From Microvelia longipes (lineage: Eukaryota > Arthropoda > Insecta > Hemiptera > Veliidae), in the NCBI GenBank assembly GCA_018340805.1, contig JACMZG010001908.1:48281818-48345817 (forward strand): a stretch of 64,000 nt of DNA, in the 5' to 3' direction. The notes beneath the pieces are model-generated. The model was not told the DNA's origin. It did not search any database and saw nothing but the letters and a program-made list of their open reading frames with translations. Positions 22,446 to 34,129 of the stretch are shown here, piece after piece. The position numbers and the translations under genes were made by a program. Position 1 is the stretch's first letter. Every line of letters begins with the position of its first letter.

Positions 22446-22631
22446 ACTTTGTGGAGAGGCTTTTTCGTATTGATTATCTCTTTACATAGTAAATAAGTGT
22501 AGGGTATAGTAAGTTTCGTTTTAATATGGCAAATATATCTACGGGTTTTGTTGGTTGATAAAATCTAAGCTGCGTCAAGCGAAGTCAGTCCCTGACTGGG
22601 AATACAAAATTTGCATTTACTGTCTGACAGA

Positions 22632-22935
22632 ATATTTCAAGTAGGGAGACGTTTTCGATAAGATGGATGTAAATGGTCCGGACAAGGCACGAGCACTCCA
22701 AGTCAGGGTACTTGGGGTTCAAATCCTGGTAAGAACGGTAATATTTTATTGCTTTTATTACATTATAAAAGTTTATAACTACAAAATAATTCTGACGCGG
22801 TGGTCCGCATGTCGGGCGAATTTCCCTTGGAATGCGCGTTTCTGTGCTTATAAACCCTATTCTTGCTTAAGGTTCTGGTTTATGATATATAACTTGAGCA
22901 GTTACTTAATTATCAATCACTACTCCTAACTAATG
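22632..22935 (+). mobile_element. SINE-like element E with tRNA-like head
   Basis: A head starting CAAGTAGGGAGACG leads into an A-box-like AATGGTCCGGACAAGGCA and a B-box-like GGGGTTCAAATCCTGG. A body with TTCTGACGCGGTGGTCCGC follows. The same body occurs at 28915-29450, near 54750 and at 60545-60620. The 88-codon frame crossing it is chance. Confidence 0.55.
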
Positions 22936-22978
22936 TTTTCTGTAGTTACCAGAGGAAATGCGTTGAAACCATAAAATA

Positions 22979-23285
22979 AAAATCGGGTACGGGGTACATT
23001 GGAACTTTTCCTCATTACATCGGATTCGATACGTCAATCCCTCATCTTCCCTGCTTCAGACTCGCTTCGCTCGTCCTCGGAAAATACAATACGCCAAAAC
23101 TTCAAACTTTCAACTCTATCATAAACGCACTAGGAACTACGATGATAAAATACACACACAAACACACATATAGACAGAAAACCACTCAGGAGTCCTTAAA
23201 ACGGATAATTCCGGTTTCATGCCGGTTTTGGATTTTTGTGCAAACACAAAAAAACTTAAGGAAAAGTAAAAAAAAAACTGAGCAT
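22979..23285 (-). mobile_element. 5S-derived family, copy with internal deletion
   Basis: The terminal AATCGGGTACGGGGTAC and GACTCGCTTCGCTCGTCCTC strings are followed directly by the distal block CACTAGGAACTACGATGATAA, ACAC repeats and GGAAAAGTAAAAA. The 5S-like segment has been deleted. Confidence 0.7.
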
Positions 23286-23385
23286 TTCTACATACGACTA
23301 CTCTAAATGGCCAAAAATATAAAAAACCTATAATAATTTACAGGAAAACCTAAAATACGGCTGCTAAACAACATATTTCAAGTGG

Positions 23386-23480
23386 GAAGACGCTTTTGAT
23401 GTTTTTAGGCCAGTGACTTGAATGAAAATTGTCAGGAGTCGACACGAGGACTCACATCCAGGGTACCTTAGACTAAGTTA
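23386..23480 (+). mobile_element. SINE-like element E, 5' fragment
   Basis: CAAGTGGGAAGACGCTTTTGAT matches the head of the copy at 22632 in spacing and sequence, and is followed by GGACTCACATCCAGGGTACC. It is truncated. Confidence 0.4.
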
Positions 23481-23689
23481 CTGTAGTCTAAGTCAAGGTT
23501 TTACTGGTATGAAAATTGCATGTTCAAATTTACCTGCTAAGTATTATGCGTAATTGACATCGTTGTATTTGGTCGACATTAGATCACAGGACAGATTTTT
23601 GGGTAGCAGGAAGAATGGGGGCAGACCTACTAATTTAAATTCACATTAACTTTGAATATTAAAATTATACTGAAAATCTTTTCCCTAAC

Positions 23690-24108
23690 CTCACGTAAAA
23701 AATACCTCAGAACTTCGGAGGATTCGAAACATCGGATTCGCTACGTTCATCCTCAGAATATTTAAGTCTATAATAGTTACACTACAAGTTTACTGCAACA
23801 CATCTTAGGACTCGCTTTGCCCATTCCTATATAGTAAATAAATCTGATTCATTCCCAGCAGTCACCCATCCAGGCACTGACTACATTCGATGCTGCTTAA
23901 CTTTTATGATCCACCTAAATTCATAGAAATAATTTTTTGTATTAAAACGAAACGTACACCATGTTTCGTTCATTTATTTACACTTAAACCAAATTTCAAT
24001 TTAGTTAGATTCTTAACCAATTATCACAACTTAAAAAAAACGTATACAATCCACAGCTGGACAAGGGTAACCTAGAGATAACCACAGTACGGTTTGGTGT
24101 AACCTACT
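23690..24108 (-). mobile_element. 5S-derived family, left part split by the 4.4-kb foldback
   Basis: CATCGGATTCGCTACG and GACTCGCTTTGCCCATTC terminal motifs are followed by a 5S-like block at about 23857-23902 (minus sense TTAAGCAGCATCGAATGTAG..., GATGGGTGAC). The family's interior resumes beyond 28660, indicating that the foldback inserted here. Confidence 0.7.
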
Positions 24109-24630
24109 GATAAGAACCATTTTCTAAACAAAAGATTTTCCCCATGTATTAGCATAGGACAAATTTTTTAGGAGGTGTTTTTTAATATAATTTATTGTAT
24201 TTAACTCTTGAAATGTTATGAAATCGAAAGTTGGACATCTATATTTACGTTAGGGAAGAAAACAAGTGTGGTTTGTTCGATTTTTCCGAATAAAATACGG
24301 TAGTGAAATGTGACCTTTTTTTGTGCATTTTGGACTCTCCGTTTTTTTACTTTTTTTAATATAATTCATATTATTTAACTCTTGGAATGTTCTGAAATCG
24401 AAAGTTGGACATCTATATTATCGAAAAGAAACAAAATGAGTGAGGTTTAGTAGATTTTTCTGAAATAAATACGGTAGTAAAATCTAATGTTTTTGTTTAC
24501 ATTTTGCACTCGTTTGTTTCTGGTGTTTTTGTACTATTTTTGACTTCTTATTAAGATAATATCGTATATTATTGGTTTCAACGACAAAGGTAATTCGTTT
24601 ATACTGAAAGAAGTATGTATATCAGCATTT

Positions 24631-24885
24631 GTGGTATGGAATATTAGTAACTTTGTAGATAAGTTGCTCGAGTCACTTCTGTACATTGATGCCGTGCATA
24701 ATTTAAGTGAAATGTCAACATCTTCTATTCATTTGTATAATCTAGAAGACGTGCATGCTAGATTTTTGTTAATTAATAAAGGATGCATGGAGACATTGGC
24801 ACAAGTTGAATCAACTTCATGCATAAATAATTACTGTTGTAAGATGTCAATGTCATTTACTCAATTTATGTTAAAAACCAAATAA
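24631..24885 (+). CDS. Unknown 84-codon ORF in left foldback arm
   Basis: The predicted protein is 84 residues, rich in Leu, Ser and Cys, with segments resembling amphipathic helices (NFVDKLLESLLYIDAV). I do not recognise a family. It is preserved without a stop in both arms, as expected simply from arm identity. Its first codon is GTG, not ATG, so translation from there is doubtful. It could be a fragment of an ancestral transposon protein or a chance frame. Compared with the right-arm copy there are two amino-acid differences (Tyr/Cys near residue 18 and His/Asp near 42). Confidence 0.25.
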   Translation: MVWNISNFVDKLLESLLYIDAVHNLSEMSTSSIHLYNLEDVHARFLLINKGCMETLAQVESTSCINNYCCKMSMSFTQFMLKTK

Positions 24886-24887
24886 TC

Positions 24888-25262
24888 TGTCAATATATAA
24901 CTGTGCAAGAGACACCTAGAAAATATAACAAGCAAAATGCAATACTACACCTGGGATTTGTTCCATCATTCGACATTTGTCTTCATTGATGGCTCTACAT
25001 AACGTCATGCCTCAAGTTTCGTCACGTTTAACTTATCAGGGTGCCGACGGAGCCTGAACTCACTGTAACCTTTGATTAAAATTCCAAAGAATATAATGTG
25101 AAGTATTTACTAGAGATGAGCGGTGCTCTCTTACCACCATCATGCTTGGTAAGCAAAACATGTATCATTTGATACTACCGAGTTTGAAAAACATGAATAC
25201 TCCCACAATATAACTGATCGAGAGACACCTAGGAAATTTAACTTGCAAAATGCAATGCTACA
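24888..25262 (-). repeat. Decayed hammerhead satellite monomer (copy 4)
   Basis: GTGCAAGAGACACCTAG through GATACTACCGAGTTT follows the ~317-bp monomer and then begins a second unit. In the ribozyme region on the minus strand the core reads CTGATAA instead of CTGATGA and helix III no longer pairs, so it is very likely inactive. Confidence 0.75.
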
Positions 25263-25566
25263 AATTGTCTATGTTCATAAAATGATATTGTAATGTTAAA
25301 CTTTATGACTCACAACAACTGCGAAGCTATGCCCACCTCAAGAAAGTCAAGTTACATCACGGTGAAGCCTTCACGAGCATCTGTTGCAACCTTCGTGCGA
25401 CTGTAGTCAAACTATTTTATTCTTAATTAGGATTTAAACTTGTATTAAACCTTTCTTTCATTGTTAAAATTTTATATTATAATAAAATTTAGTGAAATTG
25501 ATTCTTTTATTTTTTCTAATTTCTCTACCACCTACACCAATTTGGGAGGTTTGTCATATAGGAGCC

Positions 25567-27108
25567 AGGGTGACCCTATCGACTCGATTGAAGTAGACAT
25601 TAGTTGATTCATATGGGCTTAAGTCTGATTTAAATAAACTCAAGTATGCTTTGTTTTTATTTTTACATTTATAGAATGTATATTCCTGTCGGTACAAGAC
25701 TAATTAAGTTAACTTGAATAAATAATTTTAGTTGGCCCAAGTTAATCATTTGACTAGTTTTGATTTAAATATCCTATGTCAGCTTGTACCCACTTATGTT
25801 AAATTAAATCTACTTATTGCTTCAGCTTTTATTTATTTGAGTTGAATCAAGTTGAATTGAACCGAATCGACTTTAATCAGATCAAGCGATTTGAATCAAC
25901 TATCCACTCGATTATCTGTTGAGTCGACAGTCGACTCATATAAAATCAGTTAAAAAGTCAATTTGGCACATCACTATTGTATTTCTCATTAAAAGATCTG
26001 TTTATCTACAATTTCTACCCCCCCCCCTTGGCTTTGCCTTGTTTGTTACTTGTATACTTTTGTGTTAACTTTTTTGTATTCCTTTTTCTTTTTGTATGTA
26101 TACTTGTAAATAAAGGAATTGTTCAAAAACACAGACTCATGACTACTCAATTTTTTTCTACAATTTAAACAGACTCATGATTGATATCTGCCCTATTTTT
26201 TCGCTTATCATGCATACATAAAAATTGGAGGAATCGTCTCAATTTTCCTCTGAGACTTTTTTATGTATTGCACATTTCTAACAATATAAAATTATCAAAT
26301 TGAAATTTTAGATGCTACTAGAATTCATAATGTTCTGCCACAAAAGATTTAGACTGAAAAAAGGATCAGTCATACCTACTGTAATCAAATGCAGATAGCT
26401 TCTGTGGATACAGTAATTGTCATTTTGTAGTTTGTGATATTATAACCCTCTCAATAATTGAAGTCTTTATAAATAAAACCTGGCAAAGAGGAAGGTGCCA
26501 TGAACTATAAATGTGAATTACATTAGAAGTCATATCTCAAGTTTCATTAAATTTGCTATACCCGCAAATAGAAACACGGTATTCTATTACCCTAAAATAA
26601 TAATAATAATGCCCGTTTAGAGCCTTGTAGCTCATCAGTGATAACCCTGCGGGAACCACTACGGTGGTAGTAGCAACCGTTACGCTCAAATTGTATTCAA
26701 AAATTGCGATAATATATTAAACAATAATCTTCTATCAACTGAGAGCGTAACCTGGGATGGTGTCGAAGGTCAGTGTAAAGACTATCGCCTTAACAACCTC
26801 GGCCACAGAGGCAGTATTCTATTACACTATTTACACAATATTCAAATGCTGTAGTCTTTTTGCTGGTTAAGTTTAAAATTGCATCAGTTATTTGAGGTAA
26901 TGAGGTTTACAAGAAAATTCATTCATATATCCTGAGAAGTCTGGGAACTACACATGTGATAACTATAACTATTTTTAACAACAAATAATTATCACAAATT
27001 TGTATGCTGTCTGCCTTGACACTGATGGACACCTCAGTCAGGTATGTGTTTGACTGAACAAAGCTCAAGCTAAGGTATATCAGATCTTATAGATTTAGGG
27101 TGGCTCAG
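25567..27108. other. Spacer of the 4.4-kb foldback
   Basis: Unique-looking AT-rich DNA with a poly-C run near 26022 and a complete SINE at 26591-26814. No protein-coding gene is recognised. Confidence 0.6.
26591..26814 (-). mobile_element. tRNA-derived SINE (family C) with 11-12 bp target duplication
   Basis: In minus sense the head GCCTCTGTGGCCGAGG resembles a class II (Ser/Leu-like) tRNA 5' half with an A box. The body ends GAGCTACAAGGCTCTAAACG with a (TTA)n tail. TATTCTATTAC flanks both sides (26580-26590 and 26815-26825), a clear target-site duplication. The copy's B box is partly deleted. Sister copies are at 44068, 50905 and 51635. Confidence 0.85.
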
Positions 27109-27412
27109 GCTCCTATATGACAAACCTCCCAAATTGGTGTAGGTGGTAGAGAAATTAGAATAAAATAAAAGAATCAATTTCACTAAATTTTATTATAATA
27201 TAAAATTTTAACAATGAAAGAAAGGTTTAATACAAGTTTAAATCCTAATTAAGAATAAAATAGTTTGACTACAGTCGCACGAAGGTTGCAACAGATGCTC
27301 GTGAAGGCTTCACCGTGATGTAACTTGACTTTTTTGAGGTGGGCATAGCTTCGCAGTTGTTGTGAGTCATAAAGTTTAACATTACAATATCATTTTATGA
27401 ACATAGACAATT

Positions 27413-27787
27413 TGTAGCATTGCATTTTGCAAGTTAAATTTCCTAGGTGTCTCTCGATCAGTTATATTGTGGAGTATTCATGTTTTTCAAAACTCGTAGT
27501 ATCAAATGATACATGTTTTGCTTACCAAGCATGATGGTGGTAAGAGAGCACCGCTCATCTCTAGTAAATACTTCACATTATATTCTTTGGAATTTTAATC
27601 AAAGGTTACAGTGAGTTCAGGCTCCGTCGGCACCCTGATAAGTTAAACGTGACGAAACTTGAGGCATGACGTTATGTAGAGCCATCAATGAAGACAAATG
27701 TCGAATGATGGAACAAATCCCAGGTGTAGTATTGCATTTTGCTTGTTATATTTTCTAGGTGTCTCTTGCACAGTTATATATTGACAG
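27413..27787 (+). repeat. Decayed hammerhead satellite monomer (copy 5)
   Basis: Mirror copy of 24888-25262 in the right foldback arm. The core again reads CTGATAA, so the decay preceded the arm duplication or conversion. Confidence 0.75.
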
Positions 27788-27788
27788 A

Positions 27789-28043
27789 TTATTTGGTTTT
27801 TAACATAAATTGAGTAAATGACATTGACATCTTACAACAGTAATTATTTATGCATGAAGTTGATTCAACTTGTGCCAATGTCTCCATGCATCCTTTATTA
27901 ATTAACAAAAATCTAGCATCCACGTCTTCTAGATTATACAAATGAATAGAAGATGTTGACATTTCACTTAAATTATGCACGGCATCAATGCACAGAAGTG
28001 ACTCGAGCAACTTATCTACAAAGTTACTAATATTCCATACCAC
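27789..28043 (-). CDS. Unknown 84-codon ORF in right foldback arm
   Basis: Near-identical mirror of the ORF at 24631-24885, differing at two residues, both amino-acid-changing. The family is not recognised. It too starts at a GTG rather than an ATG. Transcription through both arms would give complementary RNA, so a double-stranded RNA source is at least as likely a role as a protein. Confidence 0.25.
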   Translation of the reverse strand: MVWNISNFVDKLLESLLCIDAVHNLSEMSTSSIHLYNLEDVDARFLLINKGCMETLAQVESTSCINNYCCKMSMSFTQFMLKTK

Positions 28044-28659
28044 AAATGCTGATATACATACTTCTTTCAGTATAAACGAATTACCTTTGTCGTTGAAACC
28101 AATAATATACGATATTATCTTAATAAGAAGTCAAAAATAGTACAAAAACACCAGAAACAAACGAGTGCAAAATGTAAACAAAAACATTAGATTTTACTAC
28201 CGTATTTATTTCAGAAAAATCTACTAAACCTCACTCATTTTGTTTCTTTTCGATAATATAGATGTCCAACTTTCGATTTCAGAACATTCCAAGAGTTAAA
28301 TAATATGAATTATATTAAAAAAAGTAAAAAAACGGAGAGTCCAAAATGCACAAAAAAAGGTCACATTTCACTACCGTATTTTATTCGGAAAAATCGAACA
28401 AACCACACTTGTTTTCTTCCCTAACGTAAATATAGATGTCCAACTTTCGATTTCATAACATTTCAAGAGTTAAATACAATAAATTATATTAAAAAACACC
28501 TCCTAAAAAATTTGTCCTATGCTAATACATGGGGAAAATCTTTTGTTTAGAAAATGAATTCTTATCACAACTGTTCTTCTCGTTCTTCTTTGGTTCTTCG
28601 TTTTCTTTTTGTTCTTCTTAGAAAGAATTGCCAACTATGAAGCTGAAGTCCAGCTGTCT

Positions 28660-28830
28660 ATTCATTTGATAAAAATTAAACTAAAGCTGATAATGAGATA
28701 AAACTAAACACATATGTTAGTCTTATACATGTCTACATGCGTGCTAAATTTCAATCGTATCGTATTATTTTTTTGCGTTTTATGATTTTTCAAAATTGTT
28801 GCTGAGTAATTATTGCGGGTAATGCACAAA
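28660..28830 (-). mobile_element. 5S-derived family interior, right of the foldback
   Basis: ATTTGATAAAAATTAAACTA, then GATAATGAGATAAAACTAAA and GCGTGCTAAATTTCAATCGT follow the family interior seen at 59380-59480 and 36470-36520. This continues the element broken at 24108. Confidence 0.65.
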
Positions 28831-28914
28831 AATAAACCCAGAACTTAGTTATTTCTAGAACTTATTAAAAGTGACTTATTTAAAAATGTAATTTAAAATT
28901 AACCAACATAATTT

Positions 28915-29450
28915 ACGATATAATTCTGGTGCAGTAGTCCGCTGTCTGGCGAATTTCCTTTAGAATGCTTGTTTCTGTGCTTAACAATCCATTTAATGCT
29001 TAAGGTTCCGGTTATGGCTTATAACTTAAGCAGATACCCAATTATTAAGCATTAATCCTCACTGATTTTTTGCTGTATTTTTTAAAGGAAATGCGCAAAA
29101 TTATCTTGTTGGTAATACAAAAGTATGCTTCTGAAATTGACAGTGCACACCATAATTTGCACTACCTTAATGCTCAGTGGGTGTTGTCTTTAAAGGTTTT
29201 AGCGCATTTCTTTCAAAATTCACTCCAAAGGAAGCAATTCACTCCTGGCATGCGGACTACCGCGCCAGAATTATTTTGTAGTTATAAACTTAAACAATGT
29301 AATCAAATGATACAAAAATATAGTCCTTTCCAGGATTCGAAGCCAGGTACCCAGGCTTTAAGTGCTCATGTAGACTCGGGACCAGTTTAATTCAACTCAC
29401 CGTCCAACAAAACAACGAAAAAGACTTCCCACTGGAAATATGTTCTTTAC
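28915..29450. mobile_element. Inverted pair of SINE-like element E
   Basis: AATTCTGGTGCAGTAGTCCG at 28922 is mirrored by CGGACTACCGCGCCAGAATT at 29254-29273. The right half, read on the minus strand, includes AGTGGGAAGTC and a B-box-like GGCTTCGAATCCTGG. The 106-codon frame 29070-29390 runs across both halves and is not a gene. Confidence 0.55.
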
Positions 29451-29578
29451 CGGCCGTGTTTTAGGTTTTCATAGCATTGAACGAGGTCAGTGCCTGAATC
29501 GAATAATGGGGGTAAAACGAATGTTCAAAGCATTAATTGGAATATGTCAAATTAAACATATTTTTCAAAATAAGAGGT

Positions 29579-30162
29579 AGTAGAAGTAGTAATATAGGGG
29601 GAGTGGTAGTAACTACCAGGCAAGTAGGCTACGTTGTTGGGCCCTTTTTGCCAGCTCCCTAAGATAGTGTTCTACTCCTTTTAATTTCAAGAGAGGTATA
29701 TTTTAGCCAATCTAGACAGAAGAGCCGTGGATTTCTATGGTTCCTCTCATGTTTTTTTAAGCAATCATACATATTTTCACTGACTCTTATAGTCTAGTGA
29801 AAACTAGGAACAACACGTGCCCTCGCTGTCAAAACAAACATCCATACACTTTAAACTATAAGGCAGACACACTATAGTATTATAATAATAAATAATAAAT
29901 CTACTATGAGGGTCCAAAATTTTGGCTATACCCAGTTTTATTTAGGGTAAGGGATCTTTAACGAGTACCTGACAACGCACAGGCTCGAGACCACCGGCAT
30001 TACGTCCCTTTTGAAGGACGTGGTATAAGTTTTATCCCTCTCATAAAGATCCCAGGGGCCCGTACTGGGATTGAACCCATGACTAAATAAACTCGGAAGT
30101 TTAAAGTCCATTCATTATTTGTAAAGACCGCGTACCTTAACCACTACACTACTACGGGTGTC
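29579..30162 (-). mobile_element. 584-bp retroposon with tRNA-like head (SINE D)
   Basis: TCAAAATAAGAGGT occurs at 29565-29578 and 30163-30176, a 14-bp target-site duplication. Read on the minus strand from 30162, the element starts with a tRNA-like head: A box TAGTGTAGTGGTTAAGG and B box GGGTTCAATCCCAG. A non-coding body follows, ending in an imprecise TAC-rich tail. This is an unusually long SINE. Confidence 0.75.
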
Positions 30163-30176
30163 TCAAAATAAGAGGT

Positions 30177-31289
30177 TAAGTCTTTTTTATTTTTTCTATA
30201 AAATAAATAAAATGATAAATACAATTTTAAGATATTAAAAGGGAAGAAAAGAGAGGATTTTCAGAGCTATTTATTACATGATTAAAGTAAACACGTGAAA
30301 ACGAGACTATTATACCACTCTATAGAGTTGGGAATTTTATGAGAATTTTATTAATAGAATGCCATACACAAGATAAAGATTCAACAGTTAGCCAATTGGG
30401 ACGTTCCACTAAGATACAGCCTTTATCCCAAAGCGGCTTTGAATTATTCAGGTATTAAGAGTTAAAATCTAAGGTAAGTACCCAAGAGGCGACCTAATCC
30501 TACACTATCATAGACCTTTTCCCTTAGCCTTGAATTTTTTAAAGTTTATGATTAATTAATGAAGTTTCAGACGGAAAAACCTATGTTTTAGTTAGCAAGG
30601 TATGAAAATGAGTGGAATTCAGACAACAACCAGTTGCTTTTCTAGTTTTTTCCAGTTGGGGAAAAGTATGATAGTATTGGGAATGGTTGAGGGAGGGGTT
30701 GAAAGTTATAACTTTTTTTCTGGCACCAAATATCTTACAGTTCCATACACTCAACTTCTTCACAATAGTTTAGCTTAAGTTATATCCTAAATAAAAAGGG
30801 ACAACTGAAATAAATTTGGTTTTTATATCAACAAATATAAAAACGAATATTTATTATTGCTATAGCGTAGTTGATATTAGTAAATCTTATGGATAAACAT
30901 TTTCAACGATTTGATAATCTTTTCAAGATAAAATTTGAAATTTTTGGAAAAACAAGAACAATCCACATTTTATGAAGAGTAATAGTATAATAATTTTGTT
31001 CCGAACCAGTAGATTTTTAAACAGGTTATTGTCAGGATTTGTGGATAGCAAAATAAATGTCTACTTAAGTAATATTCGTTTGCTAATACATCTTGTTGAC
31101 AAAAAACTATTATTAACTCACTGTGGCATTCTATTGTCACTGAATTTTGTTGACCATCAACTAATAAAACTTGTGGGAAAAATAACCATTAACTGACTGG
31201 AGTATTCACTCTATTCATTTCAATAAAAGAATGGAATGTCAATGATAAAATTATCTACAGATAAAACTTTAAAAAAAAGAAATATCAAC
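30177..31289. other. No recognisable feature
   Basis: AT-rich DNA. Open frames at 30581-30763 (-) and 30972-31196 (+) lack any supporting feature. The latter runs into the first degenerate repeat units. Confidence 0.4.
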
Positions 31290-31955
31290 TGACTGGAGTG
31301 TTCCAATGTTCATAAAAACTTATTGGAAAAAACCATCAACTGACTGGAGTACTCCAATGTTCATTAAAACTTGTTGGAAGAAAACCATCAACTGACTGAG
31401 TACTACAATGTTCATAAACTTGGAAGAACCATTAACTGACTGAGTGTGCTCCAATGTTCATAAAAACTTGTTGGAACAAGAACCATCAACTGACTGGAGT
31501 ACTAAAATGTTCATAAAAACTTGTTGGAAGAAGAACCATTAACTGACTGGAGTGTTCCAATGTTCATAAAAACTTGTTGAAAAAAGAACTATCAACTGAC
31601 TGGAGTGCTCCAAAGTTCATAAAAACTTGTTGGAAGAAGAACCATCAACTGACTGGAGTGTTCCAATGTTCATAAAAACTTATCGGAAAAAACCATCAAC
31701 TGACTGGAGTGCTCCAAAGTTCATAAAAACTTGTTGGAAGAAGAACCATCAACTGACTGGAGTGCTCCAATGTTCATTAAAACTTGTTGGAAGAAGAACC
31801 ATCAACTGACTGGAGTACTACAATGTTCATAAAAACTTGTTGGAAGAAGAACCATTAACTGACTGGAGTTTCCAATGTTCATTAAAACTTATTGGAAAGA
31901 AAACCATCAACTGACAGGGGCATCTTTTCTTAATAAAACTTGTTGGAAAAGAACG
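31290..31955. repeat. Minisatellite, ~52-53 bp unit, ~12 copies
   Basis: The unit starts ACCATCAACTGACTGGAGTG, followed by CTCCAATGTTCATAAAAACT and TGTTGGAAGAAGA. Units vary in length by 1-3 bp. Short frames through it, such as 31627-31809, are a by-product. Confidence 0.9.
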
Positions 31956-32984
31956 ATAGGTCGTCAATGAAACCTATTCAACTTGACAAAGTTGCAACTA
32001 AAATTGTTTACCAGAATCATTTTATGTTATGAAATGTTAATAATGCGGATGCGTAAAAAACTGCATCCATTATGAAATGTTACCAATATCTTTTACCTGA
32101 ACTACATCATCTGATATGAAACTTTACCAATACTGAGGCCTGAACAATTGCATCCGTTATGAAAGCTATACCACTAAATCTGATTCCTGAATTAATTCGT
32201 CTATCTGTTACCAAATGAAATGCAAACATACCTGAAACAAAATAAAAGTAATAATTAGCAATAAAGCAAAGAACATATAGATAAATATTGATTTAAAGGA
32301 AACCAAATGCCGAAATGATAGATAGGATGTTGAGAAAAATGAAATAAAAGAGATAGTGCTTCTACGCACCAAGACAGCGGTCTGTCAATAGTGTTGGGCA
32401 AAGGTTCTACCTAATAACGACTGGGCTTAGGTTGTGCCAAATACCGACTAAAACTTCCTTCCAGAAACTATTTTAATCCAGCCAGGAACTGTTATTTAGA
32501 TTATTTCAGGCTAGGTTTATCTTGAGCCACTTCACAATCCATTCCTCAGGCTCTCTTGCCTATCATGTCAATAAGTTCGTATTAGTTCTAGACAAAACAA
32601 AATTATCTATGATTTAAATAAAATCCCAACTAAGTAGCAAAAAAATCAAAATCTGAAGAATCTTTAAATAATTCTTAATTCATCAGAGCCTCCCTCCCTT
32701 TCTGGTAAAAGGACTTTCCTTCACTCCTTCATAATCTCAATCACATAAGCTCAAATTTCCTTTTCAAATTGGCAAAGAGATTAAACTATCTCACTCACAA
32801 CTAAAATTATATTTGAAACGGGTCAAAATAGGGGCCAAGAATGGACAATAATGCTTGGAGATGGCAGGACCCATTGGAGTAGGATAAAAAATAAAAATGG
32901 ATCGTTTCAAAATTACATAATTGTCATTTATTGGTATAATATATTACTATATATAATATCATATAACAGTGCTTTATTCAAGAT
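31956..32984. other. Gene-free stretch with a short degenerate repeat
   Basis: At 32023-32175 GCATCC[A/G]TTATGAAA and TTACCAATA-like strings recur about three times with ~60-bp spacing. The rest, including a slightly GC-richer part at 32390-32580, holds nothing recognised. Confidence 0.4.
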
Positions 32985-33300
32985 TCGGTAGTTTTTTTTT
33001 AGGTTTTATGAATTCCAAAACTTTTGCTGAGAAATTACTGCTAAATACTGCGGATAATGACGTTATAAAAAATATTTTTTGAAACAAGACACAAATATTG
33101 ATTTTGTACCAAGTTCCAACTCATTGGCATAAATACACTGGGAGCTACGATGATAACAGACAGATACAAACAATTTGGTAAAGACCACTCAAAAAGACTT
33201 AGAAACACCTGTGACAGATAATATCATGTTAATATCCCGGTTTAGAATTTTTAGTGGAAACACAATAGTTTTCCTAAGTACAGAAAAGTATAGGAAGCAA
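32985..33300 (-). mobile_element. 5S-derived family, distal fragment
   Basis: AATACACTGGGAGCTACGAT, GATAACAGACAGATACAAAC, AAAGACCACTC and a GGAAGCAAGTAAC end match the distal half of the family. The 5S segment is absent. Confidence 0.6.
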
Positions 33301-34129
33301 GTAACAATACACAAGAGTAACTTTTTTTAAGAGATCGGCAAAAAGTGTACAAAAACGTTTTTCCTTTTGATTTTACTTACAATGTGTAAAGCTATAAGTG
33401 TATAAGAGTTTACACCTAAAGCCTATCCTAATCCAGCTAGTCCTTACTTGCAGCTCCGTACAGACCTTAGCAGAGGATTTTCCCAACCTTCACATCGGGT
33501 TTAGAATAAAACCTAAGGGAATTGAAGACTCGGCGTAAATCGGTCACGTTCAATACTGACTTGGCAAAAACCTGCCGCAACCAAATCGAATCACGAAATA
33601 ACCCGAGTCAACAACTAAATTCATCAATTGAAAACCGCATCTAAGACACATTTTATAATCTGAACCAAGTTATGCATACGAACAATTTAGAAGTAATCCA
33701 ATAATTCATATTATTTTTCAGCTTCTCTCGACTTAAATAAATCCATATATTATATATTTTAATAATTACATAATTATATTTTTGGAGGTAAGCTGTGAAG
33801 TAGTAACTTTAGATACTAAAAACATAGCTAAATCCTATTTTTTTATTACTAGGGCTTGAAAATATTTTTATTCCATCTACACTGCATCATAGGAGTTAAA
33901 AGATATTTTACATCCTAGGGAGATAAAGTAAACCCTTGAATAATTAGCTATTAAAGTGCCACAAAATCATAACACTGCTGTGCTCTAATCAAGAGAAAAT
34001 CGTTAAAAACGTTATACAATCAGTTTATTGTTAAAAATTCATAAATTTCTCGTTTAATTGCTTCTCAATTTTCCTCCTATTATACCTTAGAAATATAGGA
34101 AAAGATTTTTTTTGCAAAAAAAAATCCAA
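33301..34129. other. No recognisable feature
   Basis: AT-rich DNA with a slightly GC-richer patch at 33420-33610; no gene supported. Confidence 0.4.

Larger units (their letters stand above)
24109..28566. mobile_element. 4.46-kb foldback element with 1458-bp inverted arms
   Basis: The left arm 24109-25566 and right arm 27109-28566 are reverse complements with few differences and exactly equal length; the spacer is 25567-27108. Outer ends read GATAAGAA...TTTTCTAAACAAAAG. No transposase is recognised. Each arm contains an 84-codon frame and a decayed copy of the hammerhead satellite. The interruption of a 5S-derived element by this unit supports insertion as one piece. A clean target duplication was not found. 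Confidence 0.85.

Noticed and set aside
22663..22929. 88-codon plus-strand frame
   Set aside because: Lies inside a SINE with a tRNA-like promoter; composition is not protein-like.
29070..29390. 106-codon plus-strand frame
   Set aside because: Spans the junction of two inverted SINE copies; no protein features.
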